A DNA stretch of 64,000 nucleotides from Dioscorea cayenensis subsp. rotundata. Taxonomy: Eukaryota; Streptophyta; Magnoliopsida; Dioscoreales; Dioscoreaceae. The position numbers and the translations under genes were made by a program. Shown piece by piece: positions 1 to 11,389 of this stretch. The number at the start of each line of letters is the position of its first letter. The first letter of the stretch is position 1. A model generated the notes under the pieces. The model did not search any database. It was not told where the DNA came from and saw only the letters and a program-made list of their open reading frames with translations. The DNA lies in contig NC_052482.1 in the NCBI RefSeq assembly GCF_009730915.1, forward strand, positions 434,001-498,000. Reading direction: 5' to 3'.

Positions 1-648
1 TAAATTTAATTCTAATATTTTATTTTAAAATTTAAAATTTTATTTTAAATTTCAATTAACCATTTTTACAATTGAAGAACTGGTATTTTATTTTTTCAAC
101 TTAAAACTTGAGGATTTTATCTTGTGATTAGTGTGCGCCTGATAAAAAAAAAAAACTGAAAATATAATTCGACTTAAAAAATTTAATTTTTGTTTTATTT
201 TTTTATTATAAGCTAACATCTTCCTTTTGGTCCTTTTCATCCATTAGAATCTATAAAGCTTTGCCATTTGGTGGGAATGAAATAGACTAGAAAATATAGA
301 TTATATATATATAAACTCTATCATGCTTGACTAGTTCAACCAACCAAATCATAATCCACAGTGAAAAAAAAAAAAACCACATGTAAACAATTAAGTGATA
401 AATATAAACTTTAAAGAAAGAAACCTCCACAAGTAACACAAGACAATCAAAACAATTAACCACACCAATGAAATATGTATCTTTAAACGTGTCTTTGTCC
501 TTTGTGGTCCCTCAAAACAAAGAAATCAAGTTCAACAACTACTTGCACTCATTACACCTTCAATTGATCTTTATTAATATCACTATTCATGTAAATCCAC
601 ATTATCTTTCATACACCACAAACATATTAATTTCTCCAAGACTCTATC

Positions 649-660
649 TATATATAAATA
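649..660 (+). promoter_or_regulatory. TATA box of the small gene that follows
   Basis: A TATATAAATA-type box lies about 95 bases before the ATG at 752. It is followed by a CT-rich run (about 668-688) of the kind seen near plant transcription starts. It supports the small ORF as a transcribed gene. Similar AT strings are common in this window, so the distance and the CT patch matter more than the motif. Confidence 0.45.
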
Positions 661-751
661 CTTTTAACTCTCTCTCTCTCTCTCTCTTTATCTCTTTCCT
701 TTTCTTTTATGATTTGAGGGAGAGAGATGAGAAGGGAAATTAATTAATAGT

Positions 752-982
752 ATGGCAGTGTCTATGTTTAGATGGTTTGAAGTTAACATATTTTATGCAG
801 TGAGGAGTGTTCCAAGTTATATGAGATGGCCGGAAATTGGTTTGGAAAGTTTCCGGTGGCCGGAATTCGACTTTTCGGTCTTCTTTGATGATATGTTGTG
901 GACTGTCATGGTTGTGTTTGAGACTCTCACTTTGATCACTGCTGTATGTTTTTTCTATGTCTTTTGTGGTTGCAGTATTTGA
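752..982 (+). CDS. Small conserved-looking membrane protein, 76 aa
   Basis: Intronless ORF of 76 codons starting at a true ATG and ending in TGA. I do not recognise the family with certainty. The protein has an amphipathic N-terminal half rich in Trp, Phe and Arg-Trp-Pro motifs (two RWPE motifs, about residues 25-39). A hydrophobic segment at about residues 48-74 ends in Cys-Gly-Cys-Ser-Ile, compatible with one C-terminal membrane span. There is no cleavable signal peptide; the hydrophobic part is at the tail, so tail anchoring is possible (inference). A TATA box and a CT-rich patch precede it. Codon use is less AT-biased than the surrounding DNA. Small plant proteins with a RWFEVN-like start and a C-terminal hydrophobic tail exist to my recollection, but I cannot confirm homology. 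Confidence 0.55.
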   Translation: MAVSMFRWFEVNIFYAVRSVPSYMRWPEIGLESFRWPEFDFSVFFDDMLWTVMVVFETLTLITAVCFFYVFCGCSI

Positions 983-1086
983 GGTTTATCAATTAATTCT
1001 TTGTGAGTTTTTTCTTGATCTTGTTCTTGTCCTTTATTTGAGTCTTTAATTTTCTTTTAACATTTGTTTATGTACATGATGAGATC

Positions 1087-1130
1087 ATATATATATATAT
1101 ATATATATATATAGTAGTAGTAGTAGTAGT
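1087..1130. repeat. (TA)n followed by (TAG)n microsatellite
   Basis: About 26 bases of alternating TA followed directly by six TAG units. It is a compound microsatellite downstream of the small gene and likely to vary in length between individuals. Confidence 0.9.
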
Positions 1131-1616
1131 GCATGTGGTATTGGTGTGGTTATATATATTGATGATTTATGTGATAATATGGATGAAGATAAATCATGTG
1201 ATTCATTGTAACTTAAATCCTCTCGTTCTTCTCTTTCTTGATTGTTTTTATTAAAAATAATAAAATAATAAAAAGAAAGAAAGAAAGGGAGATTGCAATT
1301 AATCAACTAAAATGTTTGTTTGAGAGAGATATAGAGGTTTTGATCTTAGAATTAAAGCCTTGGATTTCTCTTCAACTTTGTATTTTTTTTAAAAAAAAAT
1401 AAAATGAATAAATCACGGATTTATTAGAAAAGTTAAATGAAAGATTAAAACTTTGAATTTGGTTCACATTGTTTTGTAATGTTTTAATTTTAATTTTAAT
1501 TATTTTTTTTTAAAAAAAGCATTTAATTTTGATAGTTGTGGCTGATGGTACTGAGGAGCCCTGAATGTTGACATTGCCATAAATCATAATCATTGAGGGG
1601 AAATAAAGAGAAAAGC

Positions 1617-1617
<1 letters not shown>

Positions 1618-1680
<63 letters not shown>

Positions 1681-1684
1681 TAAT
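1618..1684. repeat. (TTA)n microsatellite
   Basis: Uninterrupted TTA/ATT trinucleotide tract of about 22 units, the longest trinucleotide repeat in the window. No coding frame crosses it. Confidence 0.95.
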
Positions 1685-3949
1685 AAAATTTCTTTTTATC
1701 TTTTCACTGCTTTTTATACAATTGCCAAAAATATTTGGGTTTTATGAGAACCTAATTGGTTAATCAATCAAATGACGAATAACAAAGTTTTAAGTCATTT
1801 TTTTTAATTAATTAGTAATAGAAGAAGAATAACTTGTTTGAATATATGAAGAATGACATTTCAAAATCAACCTATTTATTTTTTAATAATAAAGAAGTTC
1901 CACCTTCATTTTTCAACTTTCAAATATCTATAAAAGAATATTAACATTCACTTTTCTTTTCTTTTTCTTGAAATGTAAAATATTTTGAAAACCCAAAAAA
2001 ATCAACTTTACTATTGTTTTTAAACCATAACCCTAATCAAATTAGGAAAAAATAAATAATTTATTCGAATTTAAGGTTTTTTTTCAAGCATTTAAAAATG
2101 TAAAAAGTCTTTCTATTTTTGTTATAAAAATTGAAGTTTCATATCACACGGAATTGCATTTGTTCTTTTCTCTAAGGATGGCAAAATATATATTTATAGT
2201 AATATTGATCAATTTCCTCCCATATCTCAAAAACCAAATAAATCATTAAAAATTTTGTCGCATTTATAATGAATCACAATAGATTTCTTCAACCATTTGA
2301 ATTATATGAATCACTCTCATCACAACTGTTTAATGAAATTGGAAAATCAAAGTCACTTAGCACATCATATTTGATTTTTATTATAGCTCTTCAATTTTTA
2401 TTAATCATTAATCATTGCTATTTTTTTAACAACATATTTGATTAGAAAGTAATTAAAAAAATTATAAATAAGAAAGCCTTTTTTATGAATTTTGGGAGAG
2501 CAAAAAAATATATAAACTAAAGAATAAATTTGCTTCTTTAAAGAAGATTTAACTTAATTTTTTTTTAAAGAACAATATGATTTTTAAATAAGTATATTTA
2601 TAATTAACCACTTCTATGGGTGTATAGAATTTTTAAAAACAACAAAACAAAACTAACATGAAATCCAAAAATTAACATTGGTTGAAAGAATAGCAAAGAA
2701 GAATAGAAAATGTGATGAGTCTTAAGCAAATTTTCCATTCTAGATAAATATATATATATATATATATAACAAATTTAATACAACTTTTCTATATCCCATA
2801 ATAAATAATAAATTTACCAATCATAACAATAACATAATACCTCTTGTTTTGCATATTTCAATTTCATTGTGGTTTTTGTATTTTAGCTTATATAACCATT
2901 TGAATCTCATGGGGTTTCTTTTGTAAAGAAATTTAATTAACTCCCAAGTGTGATTAGGCTCTAAAGCTTCTAATTCTTTCTTCATTACTTCTTGCCAAAT
3001 TGGTTCAGAACATCAGATAACATTTATAATTATTTTTTCTTTATATTATATTAGTTGTTTTAGCTGCCTCTTATAAATAAACATATTGATCAATTTCCAC
3101 CAAAATCTCAAATTATTTTATAAATAATTTTTTATATTAGACATAAATATTGACTTCTTTTGTTTATTATGTTTATGCAGTAATATTGTCTTAGTGATTG
3201 TATAAAAAACATATATCCAAATATTCTTCAGAATAGAAAGAATCACAAATTATCCAACACTGAAGAAGACACGGATTTTATATAAACCTAATTAAAGAAT
3301 AAGATGAAAATTTTATATAAAAAATTTCTTTGATTTATAAATCAATTTTCTCCAATATCTCAACTAAAAGTTTAAAAAAAAAACCTAGATAATAACTCTC
3401 TGAGAACTCTTTAGTTTGTGCCTTATAATAAATCATATGGACTCTCATATGATAAGAATGATTATATGCAAGCACTACAATTCCATGATCCATTCACAAA
3501 CAATTTATGGGATTCAAAATCAAACAAAAGTATAACCTTGGTCCGTAAAAATACAAATATAGAACACTTATTTTTTTTTACATACAAACATACAGTAAAA
3601 CATCAACCAATTCACCCCACAATACAACACAATCTCAACATCAACAACAACAACAACAGGGGGAGGGGGAAATATTACAGGGTTTAAAAACTGTATCTAA
3701 ATATTAAAATTGATATTTAATAAATTAATTTATTTAAAATGAAATATCTTTAATACGACCAGAAATCAATAAATTAAAGCAAAGTAAGAATTGGACAAGT
3801 TGTAACTCTGAGGAACCAAATCAAGAGACTTATTAGAGAATGACTTCAATAGAATGCATGTTTCTGCTGATTATAGATTTTATAGTGTTTTATACGAAAA
3901 TGTGGATGAAATTTTGATCTTTTCAATAACTAATCTTTGCATAGATTTT

Positions 3950-4870
3950 TCATGAATTGAATTTGAATTTTAGGGAGGAGGAAATAAAGGGAATAAAGCT
4001 TGAAAAAAATCCAAGAACCATTTGAGCTTTCATTTCTAATCATTTCTAAACCTTGGATGATGATGAATTGCCTTGTTAAACTTTATGTTCTTGTAGATTT
4101 TGAACTCAAAATGAAATACATACTTTGTCATTAGGGTTTGCTAAACTCTTGTGCTTCATTCTATATGGATCTTCATTGCTATATATTTTTTTTTAAATGA
4201 ATTTTTGTAATCGATGTGAATGATGAGAAGTCTTTGTTTGTGAATGGATTGATCTTGCCCTAATTCTCAAGTTTCTATTATTAATGAATGAGTTTGAACT
4301 CAATTCTAAATTAAGATTAGTCCTGTTGCCATCCAAGATTAAATTGCCCGGATATGGGAATTTAATTCTTGAAGTGCATCTTGGGAATACTTAGTATGCC
4401 GCGATATGGGATTCTAAGATTTTAATTTAGAATGCTCGATTTCTTTCAGATAAATTTTGATTAATTCCATAGCATACATGAGCCTAATTTTCAAGTGCAC
4501 TTGATAGAACATTCTAAGATACCAATATATAGGACATTAGAAAATTGAACAGGATGAATGATCATAGATCACTCTTCCCAATTGACAATATAAGACTTGG
4601 TTTCTCTAAACTAGGATGCTCATATATGAGTTCTAAACTAAGAATTTCAGTTCATTTTTGCTTCATTTTTGTTTGTTAATTTTATGATTTTTTTTTGCAT
4701 TTCAAAAATTATTGAATCAGTTTCTCAAATAACATAGTTTTGTTTTTGACTTTAGATATCCCTAATGCTCACAGGGAAAGATACCCTACTCATCTTCTAT
4801 TACTAATTCGATTAGTGGACATGATTGCATTTAGGTGCAAGCATTTAAATTTGTCGGATTAATCATAATG
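3950..4870 (+). mobile_element. Decayed LTR fragment, probably Ty3/gypsy
   Basis: This stretch is less AT-rich and differs in texture from its flanks. Its right part has phrases I associate with the 3' half of plant Ty3/gypsy LTRs of the Athila/Tat kind: a 'CACAGGGAAAGATACCC' block near 4770 and a 'TTAGGTGCAAGCA' block near 4830. The left part has other recurrent LTR-like wording around 4020-4260. I see no partner LTR, primer-binding site or gag-pol coding, so it would be a solo or truncated LTR. The assignment rests on remembered sequence texture, not a search; the edges are approximate. Confidence 0.4.
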
Positions 4871-5057
4871 CTAACTATATTGATCATAATATCTACAAAG
4901 ATTTATTTGATAAAGCTCTTGTGTGCAAATTATATCAAAAATGAAGCCAAAAAAAAAAAATTAAATAGAGTAAGACACAGAACACTAGTTGACAAAACAA
5001 GAAAAATACAAGAAAAATAACCACATTAGTTGACAAAACAATTAAACATGAACAAAG

Positions 5058-5237
5058 TAGCCAACAAAACAAAAGTCTACAAATGATAAAATACGACTCT
5101 ATTTCATATGGAAAAAATAGCCAACAAAAGAACTGTCGATAAACAACAAAATACGATTCTATCTAATAAGAAGAAACTAGCCAATAAAACAATTGTCAAC
5201 AAATGACAAAAGACAACCCTATCTAAATATAAGCATC
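5058..5237. repeat. Three diverged 60-bp tandem repeats
   Basis: Three units begin with TAGCCAA at 5058, 5118 and 5178, giving an exact 60-base period. Each contains a 'caacaaa...tacgactctat'-like core with many substitutions. Further, more diverged copies appear to lie at about 4985-5045 and 5360-5480. They sit just left of the 144-bp array and share its A/C-rich composition. Confidence 0.75.
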
Positions 5238-5513
5238 TTTCCCCATCTTTTTTCCTTCTAGAACAGCAAATTAACCACTAGAACATTAGAATCAACTAAA
5301 GATATAAACAAAACAAAGAGAGCTTGGAATCTCTCTAAAATACAATCTAACATAAACCAAACCAGCCAACAAAACAAGTTTCTACAAAGTAATAAGATTG
5401 AAACATATCTAAAATGGCATAAAGGCCAAACAAGCAGACAATCTACAAAAGAATAAAATAAAATTAAGACATATCTAAAATGGCATAAAAAGAAAAACAA
5501 GAAAGAAATAAAC

Positions 5514-6380
5514 AAACACATACTTATATTCTTTCTTCCAAAGAACTAAAACCACAGATATATGCATAGATGACTGAAGGAAACAAACATTAAACTAGCC
5601 AAACAAACACAAAACCACAAACCGTACTATTCAACGATACCTAAATATAACCATCTCTAACACAAACTAATATACTTTCTTCAAAAGAACTAAAACAACA
5701 AATATATGCATAGATGACTGAAGGAAACAAACATTAAACTAGCCAAACAAACACAAAGCCACAAACCGTACTATTCAACGATACCTAAATATAACCATCT
5801 CTAACACAAACTAATATACTTTCTTCAAAAGAACTAAAACAACAAATATATGCATAGATAACTGAAGGAAACAAACATTAAACTAGTCAAACAAACACAA
5901 AGCCACAGACCATAATATTCAACCATACCTATATATAACCATCTCTAACACAAACTAATATACTTTCTTCAAAAGAACTAAAACAACAAATATATGCATA
6001 GATGACTGAAGAAAACAAACATTAAACTAGCCAAACAAACACAAAGCCACATACCGTACTATTCAACGATACCTAAATATAACCATCTCCAACACATACT
6101 TATATACTTTCTTCAAAAGAACTAAAACAACAAATATATGTATAGATGACTGAAGGAAACAAACATTAAACTAGTCAAACGAACACAAAGCCACAAACCA
6201 TAATATTCAACCAAACCTAAATATAAACATCTCCAACACATACTTATATACTTTCTTCAAAAGAACTAAAACCACAAATATATGCATAGATGACTGAAGA
6301 AAACAAACATTAAACCAGCCAAACAAACACAAAGTCACAAACCATACTATTCAACCATACCTAAATATAAACATCTCCAA
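5514..6380. repeat. 144-bp tandem array, six copies
   Basis: The phrase 'gatgactgaaggaaacaaac' (one variant base in some copies) recurs with its GACT at 5572, 5716, 5860, 6004, 6148 and 6292, an exact 144-base period. All copies are the same length and differ only by substitutions, so the array expanded recently or is being homogenised. It lies 140 bases past the 3' end of the exonuclease gene. No reading frame stays open through it. Confidence 0.93.
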
Positions 6381-6516
6381 AGTCCTCCACCGTCTTCAAC
6401 ATCATCATCATCAACTTCTCAACCTTTTTAACCTACAAACACATTAAACCAATTACAATCATCATCATCATCTTAAAAAAATCATTTTTTTGAAAACAAA
6501 ACCCTCACTTTTTGAG

Positions 6517-7194
6517 TTACTCGGACAAGAGCCTGCAACCCAAGTAGTAAGAAGCACAAGCATCAATGCAAGCATACTCAATTTGGGCATAACTAAGAAC
6601 CCTAGATTCCCAATTGCTCAGAGTCACACGCCTCGGCTTCACCATTGTTAACCCTAGAATCTCCTTCGCATAACCCTTCAATCCCAAGCTCCGGCGATTG
6701 TCCAACCCTAAATAACTCCAGCACAATGGATCCAGATCAACAGGGTTGCCGCATTGGAGATCGTAATCATCAAAAAGCTTAGAAACATCAGCCATGATCC
6801 CAACTCCGACGAAAGAGATTGAGGGATCAGAGAGGAAGTCTCTGAGGATGCGGGGAATGGAATCCATGTGCTGGAGCTGGAGAATGAGGCATTGGTTCGA
6901 GAAGCAGAGCTGGAGAGTGGCGACCAGGTTGGAGGAGCCGGCGGTGAAGTTTGGGCGCCATTCGCAGTCGAGGCCGACGATCGGGGTTTGGAGATTGCGG
7001 AGGCTGGGGGTCAGGGATCGGAGCCAGACGGCGGTGGAGGAGCCGGAGGAGGTCACCGTCGTCACGATGACTTCGCCGGCGAAGTCGATTTCGTGGACGG
7101 TGGTCGCCGGCGGAGTGGGCCTGCGAGTTCCTGCCCACATTCTGCTTCTTCGATGAACCAACAAAGAAAGGTTTAGGGTTTTTAATTTATTCAT
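6517..7194 (-). CDS. Werner-type 3'-5' exonuclease domain protein (DEDDy)
   Basis: Intronless gene for a small 3'-5' exonuclease of the DnaQ-like DEDDy class, like the stand-alone Werner-exonuclease proteins of plants. All catalytic motifs are present: motif I 'GLDCEW' (Asp76, Glu78), motif II 'VGVGIMADVSKL' (Asp136), and motif III 'SYAQIEYACIDA' with Tyr207 and Asp211 in the Y-x3-D spacing. No helicase domain follows, as is normal in plants, where helicase and exonuclease are separate genes. Two starts are possible: the ATG at 7194 (225 aa) and the ATG at 7140 (207 aa, starting Met-Trp-Ala-Gly). The first 18 residues are poor in recognisable signal, so the second may be the real one. The 5' half is GC-rich, the 3' half less so. 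The likely role is trimming of DNA or RNA 3' ends; the substrate cannot be read from sequence. Confidence 0.88.
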   Translation of the reverse strand: MNKLKTLNLSLLVHRRSRMWAGTRRPTPPATTVHEIDFAGEVIVTTVTSSGSSTAVWLRSLTPSLRNLQTPIVGLDCEWRPNFTAGSSNLVATLQLCFSNQCLILQLQHMDSIPRILRDFLSDPSISFVGVGIMADVSKLFDDYDLQCGNPVDLDPLCWSYLGLDNRRSLGLKGYAKEILGLTMVKPRRVTLSNWESRVLSYAQIEYACIDACASYYLGCRLLSE

Positions 7195-8423
7195 TATCTG
7201 GTTTTTTTAAACTTAGGGTTTTTACCTGCATTTTTTGAAATATAATTATTTAAAATTTTAAATATATAAAATTTTCACAATTAACTTTACATTAATTTAC
7301 TAATATTTATTGAATATCTATTATTAATATTATAAAATCCAAAAAAAAATTAACACCTAAATAATTTCAAATAATATTGGTTTTTTTTACAAAAAATGAG
7401 TGTGAAATCTTGAGTGCAAGTTTTACTGGATTCAATGTTGATAATTAGTACCCAATTGTGGATGTGAGTTTGTTTCACAAACTCTTTATCTTATGTTAGA
7501 TAATTAATTTTCTATATAAAGGCACACCAATCATATATATATATATATATATATATGAGTAATTTAGAGATGTCTAGACACATCCACAGTCATCATCGAA
7601 TAGTAATTTGACAGCAATAATTATCATAAACAGTATTAAAAAAACATTCGATAGTATCACACAGTATTTGTAAACAGCAAAAAAATATATATATAACGTA
7701 TATAAACAAACAGTTTTTAGATAATAATTTAACAATTATAATTAAACATCTCTGGTAAACAGTTATCTAGGAACATCCTGCAATACCTTATCTATATATA
7801 TATATATATCACACAAAAGTTCAGTGCATGATTTATGCAACCCTCACATGGTAATACAGTTCATATGTTTTTTTTTAATTATTTAATACTATTGTGACGT
7901 GGCAATACACACTAATTGGTCTTATACATGACAAGTGACACACTGTTTTAATTTTTTTAAATTACTAGCTAGCGTGACATAACTCGGGATAAAAGATGTG
8001 ACGTGGTATTTTTTTTTTTATACTAGAAATAAATTTTAATTTTACATTTATTAAAAATTTCAGAAAATATTTTAGATTTTAATATTTTTGTATAAAAGTA
8101 AATAAATAAAAGAATTACTTAAAATTATAAAAAAAATAAAAATTTTGAAAATTTATAAAAGTTATAGAAGTTTTAGTAAATTTCAATAGTGTTTATTATT
8201 TTTTTAGATCTCATAAATTTTTAGAATTTCTAATATTATTTATTCTATAAAATGATATAAATATAAATATAAATATAAATATATATATTATTTATTCTTA
8301 CAACTAAAAATTAAAATTTATTTTTAAAAACAAATGGCAGGTGGCAGCTGATATGGCAAGTTATCTCATGCAAGTTATATGAAAAACATAAAATAAATAA
8401 ATAAATAAATAATGAGGCATTAA
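7195..8423. other. AT-rich upstream/intergenic DNA
   Basis: Upstream region of the exonuclease gene. AGGGTTT-type telo-boxes lie within 40 bases of its start. From about 7556 to 7785 there is a weak terminal-inverted arrangement ('gatgtctaga' against 'ctaggaacatc'), which may be a degenerate MITE. No gene is seen. Confidence 0.5.
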
Positions 8424-9247
8424 GAGAGTGTTTATTTGGTAGTATTTAAAACTCCTTGTAGTTGGAATTACAAAATTCCTTGAAGTAAGTTGTTTGGTTA
8501 GGTGGATTTAAAAAAGCAACTGGAGTTGCAAATCCTCTTTAGTTGGATTTTGTGGATTTGGAACTACATCCAAATTGGATGTAGTTCCAAATACAGTATT
8601 TGGATTTTCAATTAAAATTATTTTTTAAAAAATTAGAATTTAATTAGAATATAAACAAATAAAATTATATAATTAATTAATTTGATAAATGATATTTTTG
8701 GTGGTTATATATATTAATTTAATACATATTATATTAATTATTTTAATAAATAATTAATATATGATATTTTTTATGATAAATTAAGTATATATTAATGATA
8801 TTAATTACTCATAATATTAACTACACTATAATTATATTTTATAAAATATTAAATAAAATATAATTATAGTGTAATTAATATTTAAAATATAGTATATAAT
8901 TGATATATTATAATATATTAATTATTTTAATAAATAATTAATATATTATATTTTATTATAATAAATTAAGTATATATTAATTATATTAATTACCTATAAT
9001 ATTTGAAATTTGAATTCATATTTACATAAAATAAACTATATATTTTATAATTTATATTAATTATTACATCAAACCAGTTTTCCAAATTCAAATTTACAAA
9101 TCCCTCCAACCAAACACAAAATTCTGTGATCTACCATTATAAATACATCAAACCAAACACTGAATTTAACTCTCCTGAATTTTCAAATACAAGGATTTGT
9201 AAATACAAATTCACTGCATTTTCAACTATATCCAACCAAACTCCCCA
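8424..9247. mobile_element. Non-autonomous PIF/Harbinger (Tourist-like) element
   Basis: An 824-base segment is flanked by TAA on both sides (8421-8423 and 9248-9250), the target duplication typical of PIF/Harbinger. The left end reads GAGAGTGTTTATTTGG; the reverse complement of the right end reads GGGGAGTTTGGTTGG, an imperfect terminal inverted repeat of the 'GGGNGTGTTTGGTT' kind. Near both ends are subterminal 'ccaaattc/gaatttgg'-like motifs. The interior is AT-rich with no transposase, so it would depend on an element elsewhere. Confidence 0.68.
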
Positions 9248-9250
9248 TAA

Positions 9251-10706
9251 GTGAAATACATGCACATCAACAATAAAATATATCCATGTGAGAACTAAAT
9301 AATTTTTTAAAATATGAAATACATGGTCATATTGTTATATAAGCGTTATAAGAACAAAAAAAAATCCAAATCTCAAATGAATTATACGTTATAATAAAGG
9401 AATTAATATTTAAATATATATATTGTTAGCTCAAAGACTAGGTTAAAATTCCAACTCCCTTTTATTTAAAATTAATAATTATTTTATAATGTATTTATTA
9501 ATTTTCTCTCTCAAAATTATAAGAGAATTCGCATGTATACCAGTAGAAAAGAATTATGGAAAAAAGAAATTTAATATTGGAGGGAAGAAAAAGAGAAGGG
9601 TAAAAAAAATTAAAGAAAATGAGAGTAAAATGGTGAATTTGTTCTTTTGGGGACTCTGTACAATTTAATAAATATGCATAAATAATTTTAATATATGTAT
9701 ATATCAAATTGCCCAAAAATAAATGATTGTGGTTAATGAGATTTCTTTTTACCTTTAAAAGAAAGTAAGTTACTTTTGCTTTGTTTTTTTAATTCAAGAG
9801 GATTATTTTATTTTTCTTAATAAAGTTAATGAAAAAAGCAAACGATATAGATCAAGAAAAATTAATTATATTCACATTCTATTACAATATTAGAAAAAAA
9901 AAACCCAAATTTATAGAATATTAAGATCATACATGTATATAGTCAAACTATGTCCTTCAATATATACTTTTTTTATATATCACCATAAATTTTTATTTAG
10001 TAATGGTTTTCTAATTGCATTTTAACATCATTCAAAATAAATATTTACATTTCAAGAGAATTATTAAACAATTTAAGGAATTTTTATACAAATTTATATA
10101 TAAAATTTAAAAATAATAATTTATTTTAAAAATAAATTATGCCTCGTTCTTGCCCCAAGCATGATATCTTTGTTGTTCTCATTATCAATAGCTACATAAA
10201 TATTCTGCAATAATAAAGGCAAGGCAAAAAACCTCAATCCCAATCCCAATTCCTAAAGTTGACAATAAATTTATTATAATTTATTTAATCTCAAATTTTC
10301 ATTTTTTTTAATGCTTTAAATGGACATAAATAATCCTTTTTTCCCGGGTTTATCCCACATCCAGACAAACACACCGAAAGCCACTGACGGTGGAGTGCTT
10401 TTGGTTAATTATATAAATATATATATATATATATATATCATGATAAAAAACCATGTCAAATCACAATCATTTTAGGCAAAAGTTGATATTTACAAGAGAT
10501 ATGTTGTTGGATACATAGAACTTCCAAAACAGTTTCTTGACCTTTTTACTGTGAGAGATAACAAAAGGCAGATTCAATTTTATAATTTCCCAAAAAGAAA
10601 ACAAAAACATTCATTTTGTATGAGTTGCATTGTGAAACAATAAAGTTTTTAAAGAGATTATTATCCATAAATATTTATTTGCCAATTTAACACACAGGGC
10701 ACCGTT
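9251..10706. other. AT-rich intergenic DNA, no gene seen
   Basis: No coding region, RNA gene or clear repeat stands out. Short ORFs here are poly-Lys/Ile/Tyr translations of AT-rich DNA. Confidence 0.6.
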
Positions 10707-10931
10707 CTTTTATAAACGTACATAAATAAAAAAAAATCTATAAATGTCTATTATCGATTATTAAATCTCGATCCAACGGCTAATATTGTTAAAAAATAGT
10801 TACTGCAGCAGTATATTTAAAACAATATAATAAACAGTACTACTGTTTATCAATATCGGTCATTGGATTGTGATACAACGGTTTATAATTGAACATCTAT
10901 ATATTTTTTATTTATAGATATTCATAAAGGA
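10707..10931. mobile_element. Foldback MITE with long inverted arms
   Basis: The left arm (from about 10707) and the reverse complement of the right arm (ending about 10931) align over roughly 90 bases, including 'cataaataaaaaaaaatcta' against 'tataaataaaaaatatatag'. The centre holds inverted 'aacagtactactgtt'. The family resemblance to the element at 42816-43014 is clear in the arms. Part of the right arm is repeated again at about 10970-11030, so the right edge was duplicated. Confidence 0.7.
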
Positions 10932-11355
10932 TGTAAATTGTATATATATAATAGATTAATTCAACTGATAATTGAACATTTATATATTTTTTATTTATAG
11001 ACGTTGATGTAAATTATATATATAAAAGATTAAAATTATAAGGAAAAAAAAAAAGCTAAGCAAGAGGATGGAATGAAGAAAGAGCAAGAAATAGGAGATT
11101 GATTGATGAAAACTAATAGGGTGAATGGAAACAAAAGAGTTGGTTGTCATGGCATGCATGAGAACAGCAATAACTAGTCAGCAGATAACTTAAAACCCAC
11201 AGTTTGAGTATTTCTTTGGACTTCATTAATCTATGAATATGACTAGTGAAGCCCTGAGCAGCAGTCAAACCTCACAAGGTTTATATATAATAGTCTCCTA
11301 CTTCATTAAGTCATCCCTGCTGACTAGATTCACAATTCCAATTCAACAAGCATCA

Positions 11356-11389
<34 letters not shown>

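Larger units (their letters stand above)
983..3949. other. AT-rich intergenic DNA, no gene seen
   Basis: No supportable gene. It holds the likely 3' UTR of the small gene (about the first 300 bases), short (TA)n runs, a (TTA)n tract, and long AT-rich sequence with stops in every frame. A short open stretch at 3418-3687 lacks a recognisable protein pattern and ends in low-complexity Asn-rich sequence, so I do not call it. Confidence 0.6.

Noticed and set aside
3418-3687. 89-codon ORF with Asn-rich end
   Set aside because: No start context, promoter or homology that I can see; composition matches AT-rich background.
5258-5521. 87-codon minus-strand ORF with repeated LCHFRYV motif
   Set aside because: The protein repeat only reflects the DNA tandem repeats; it is a Phe/Leu-rich reading of A-rich DNA.
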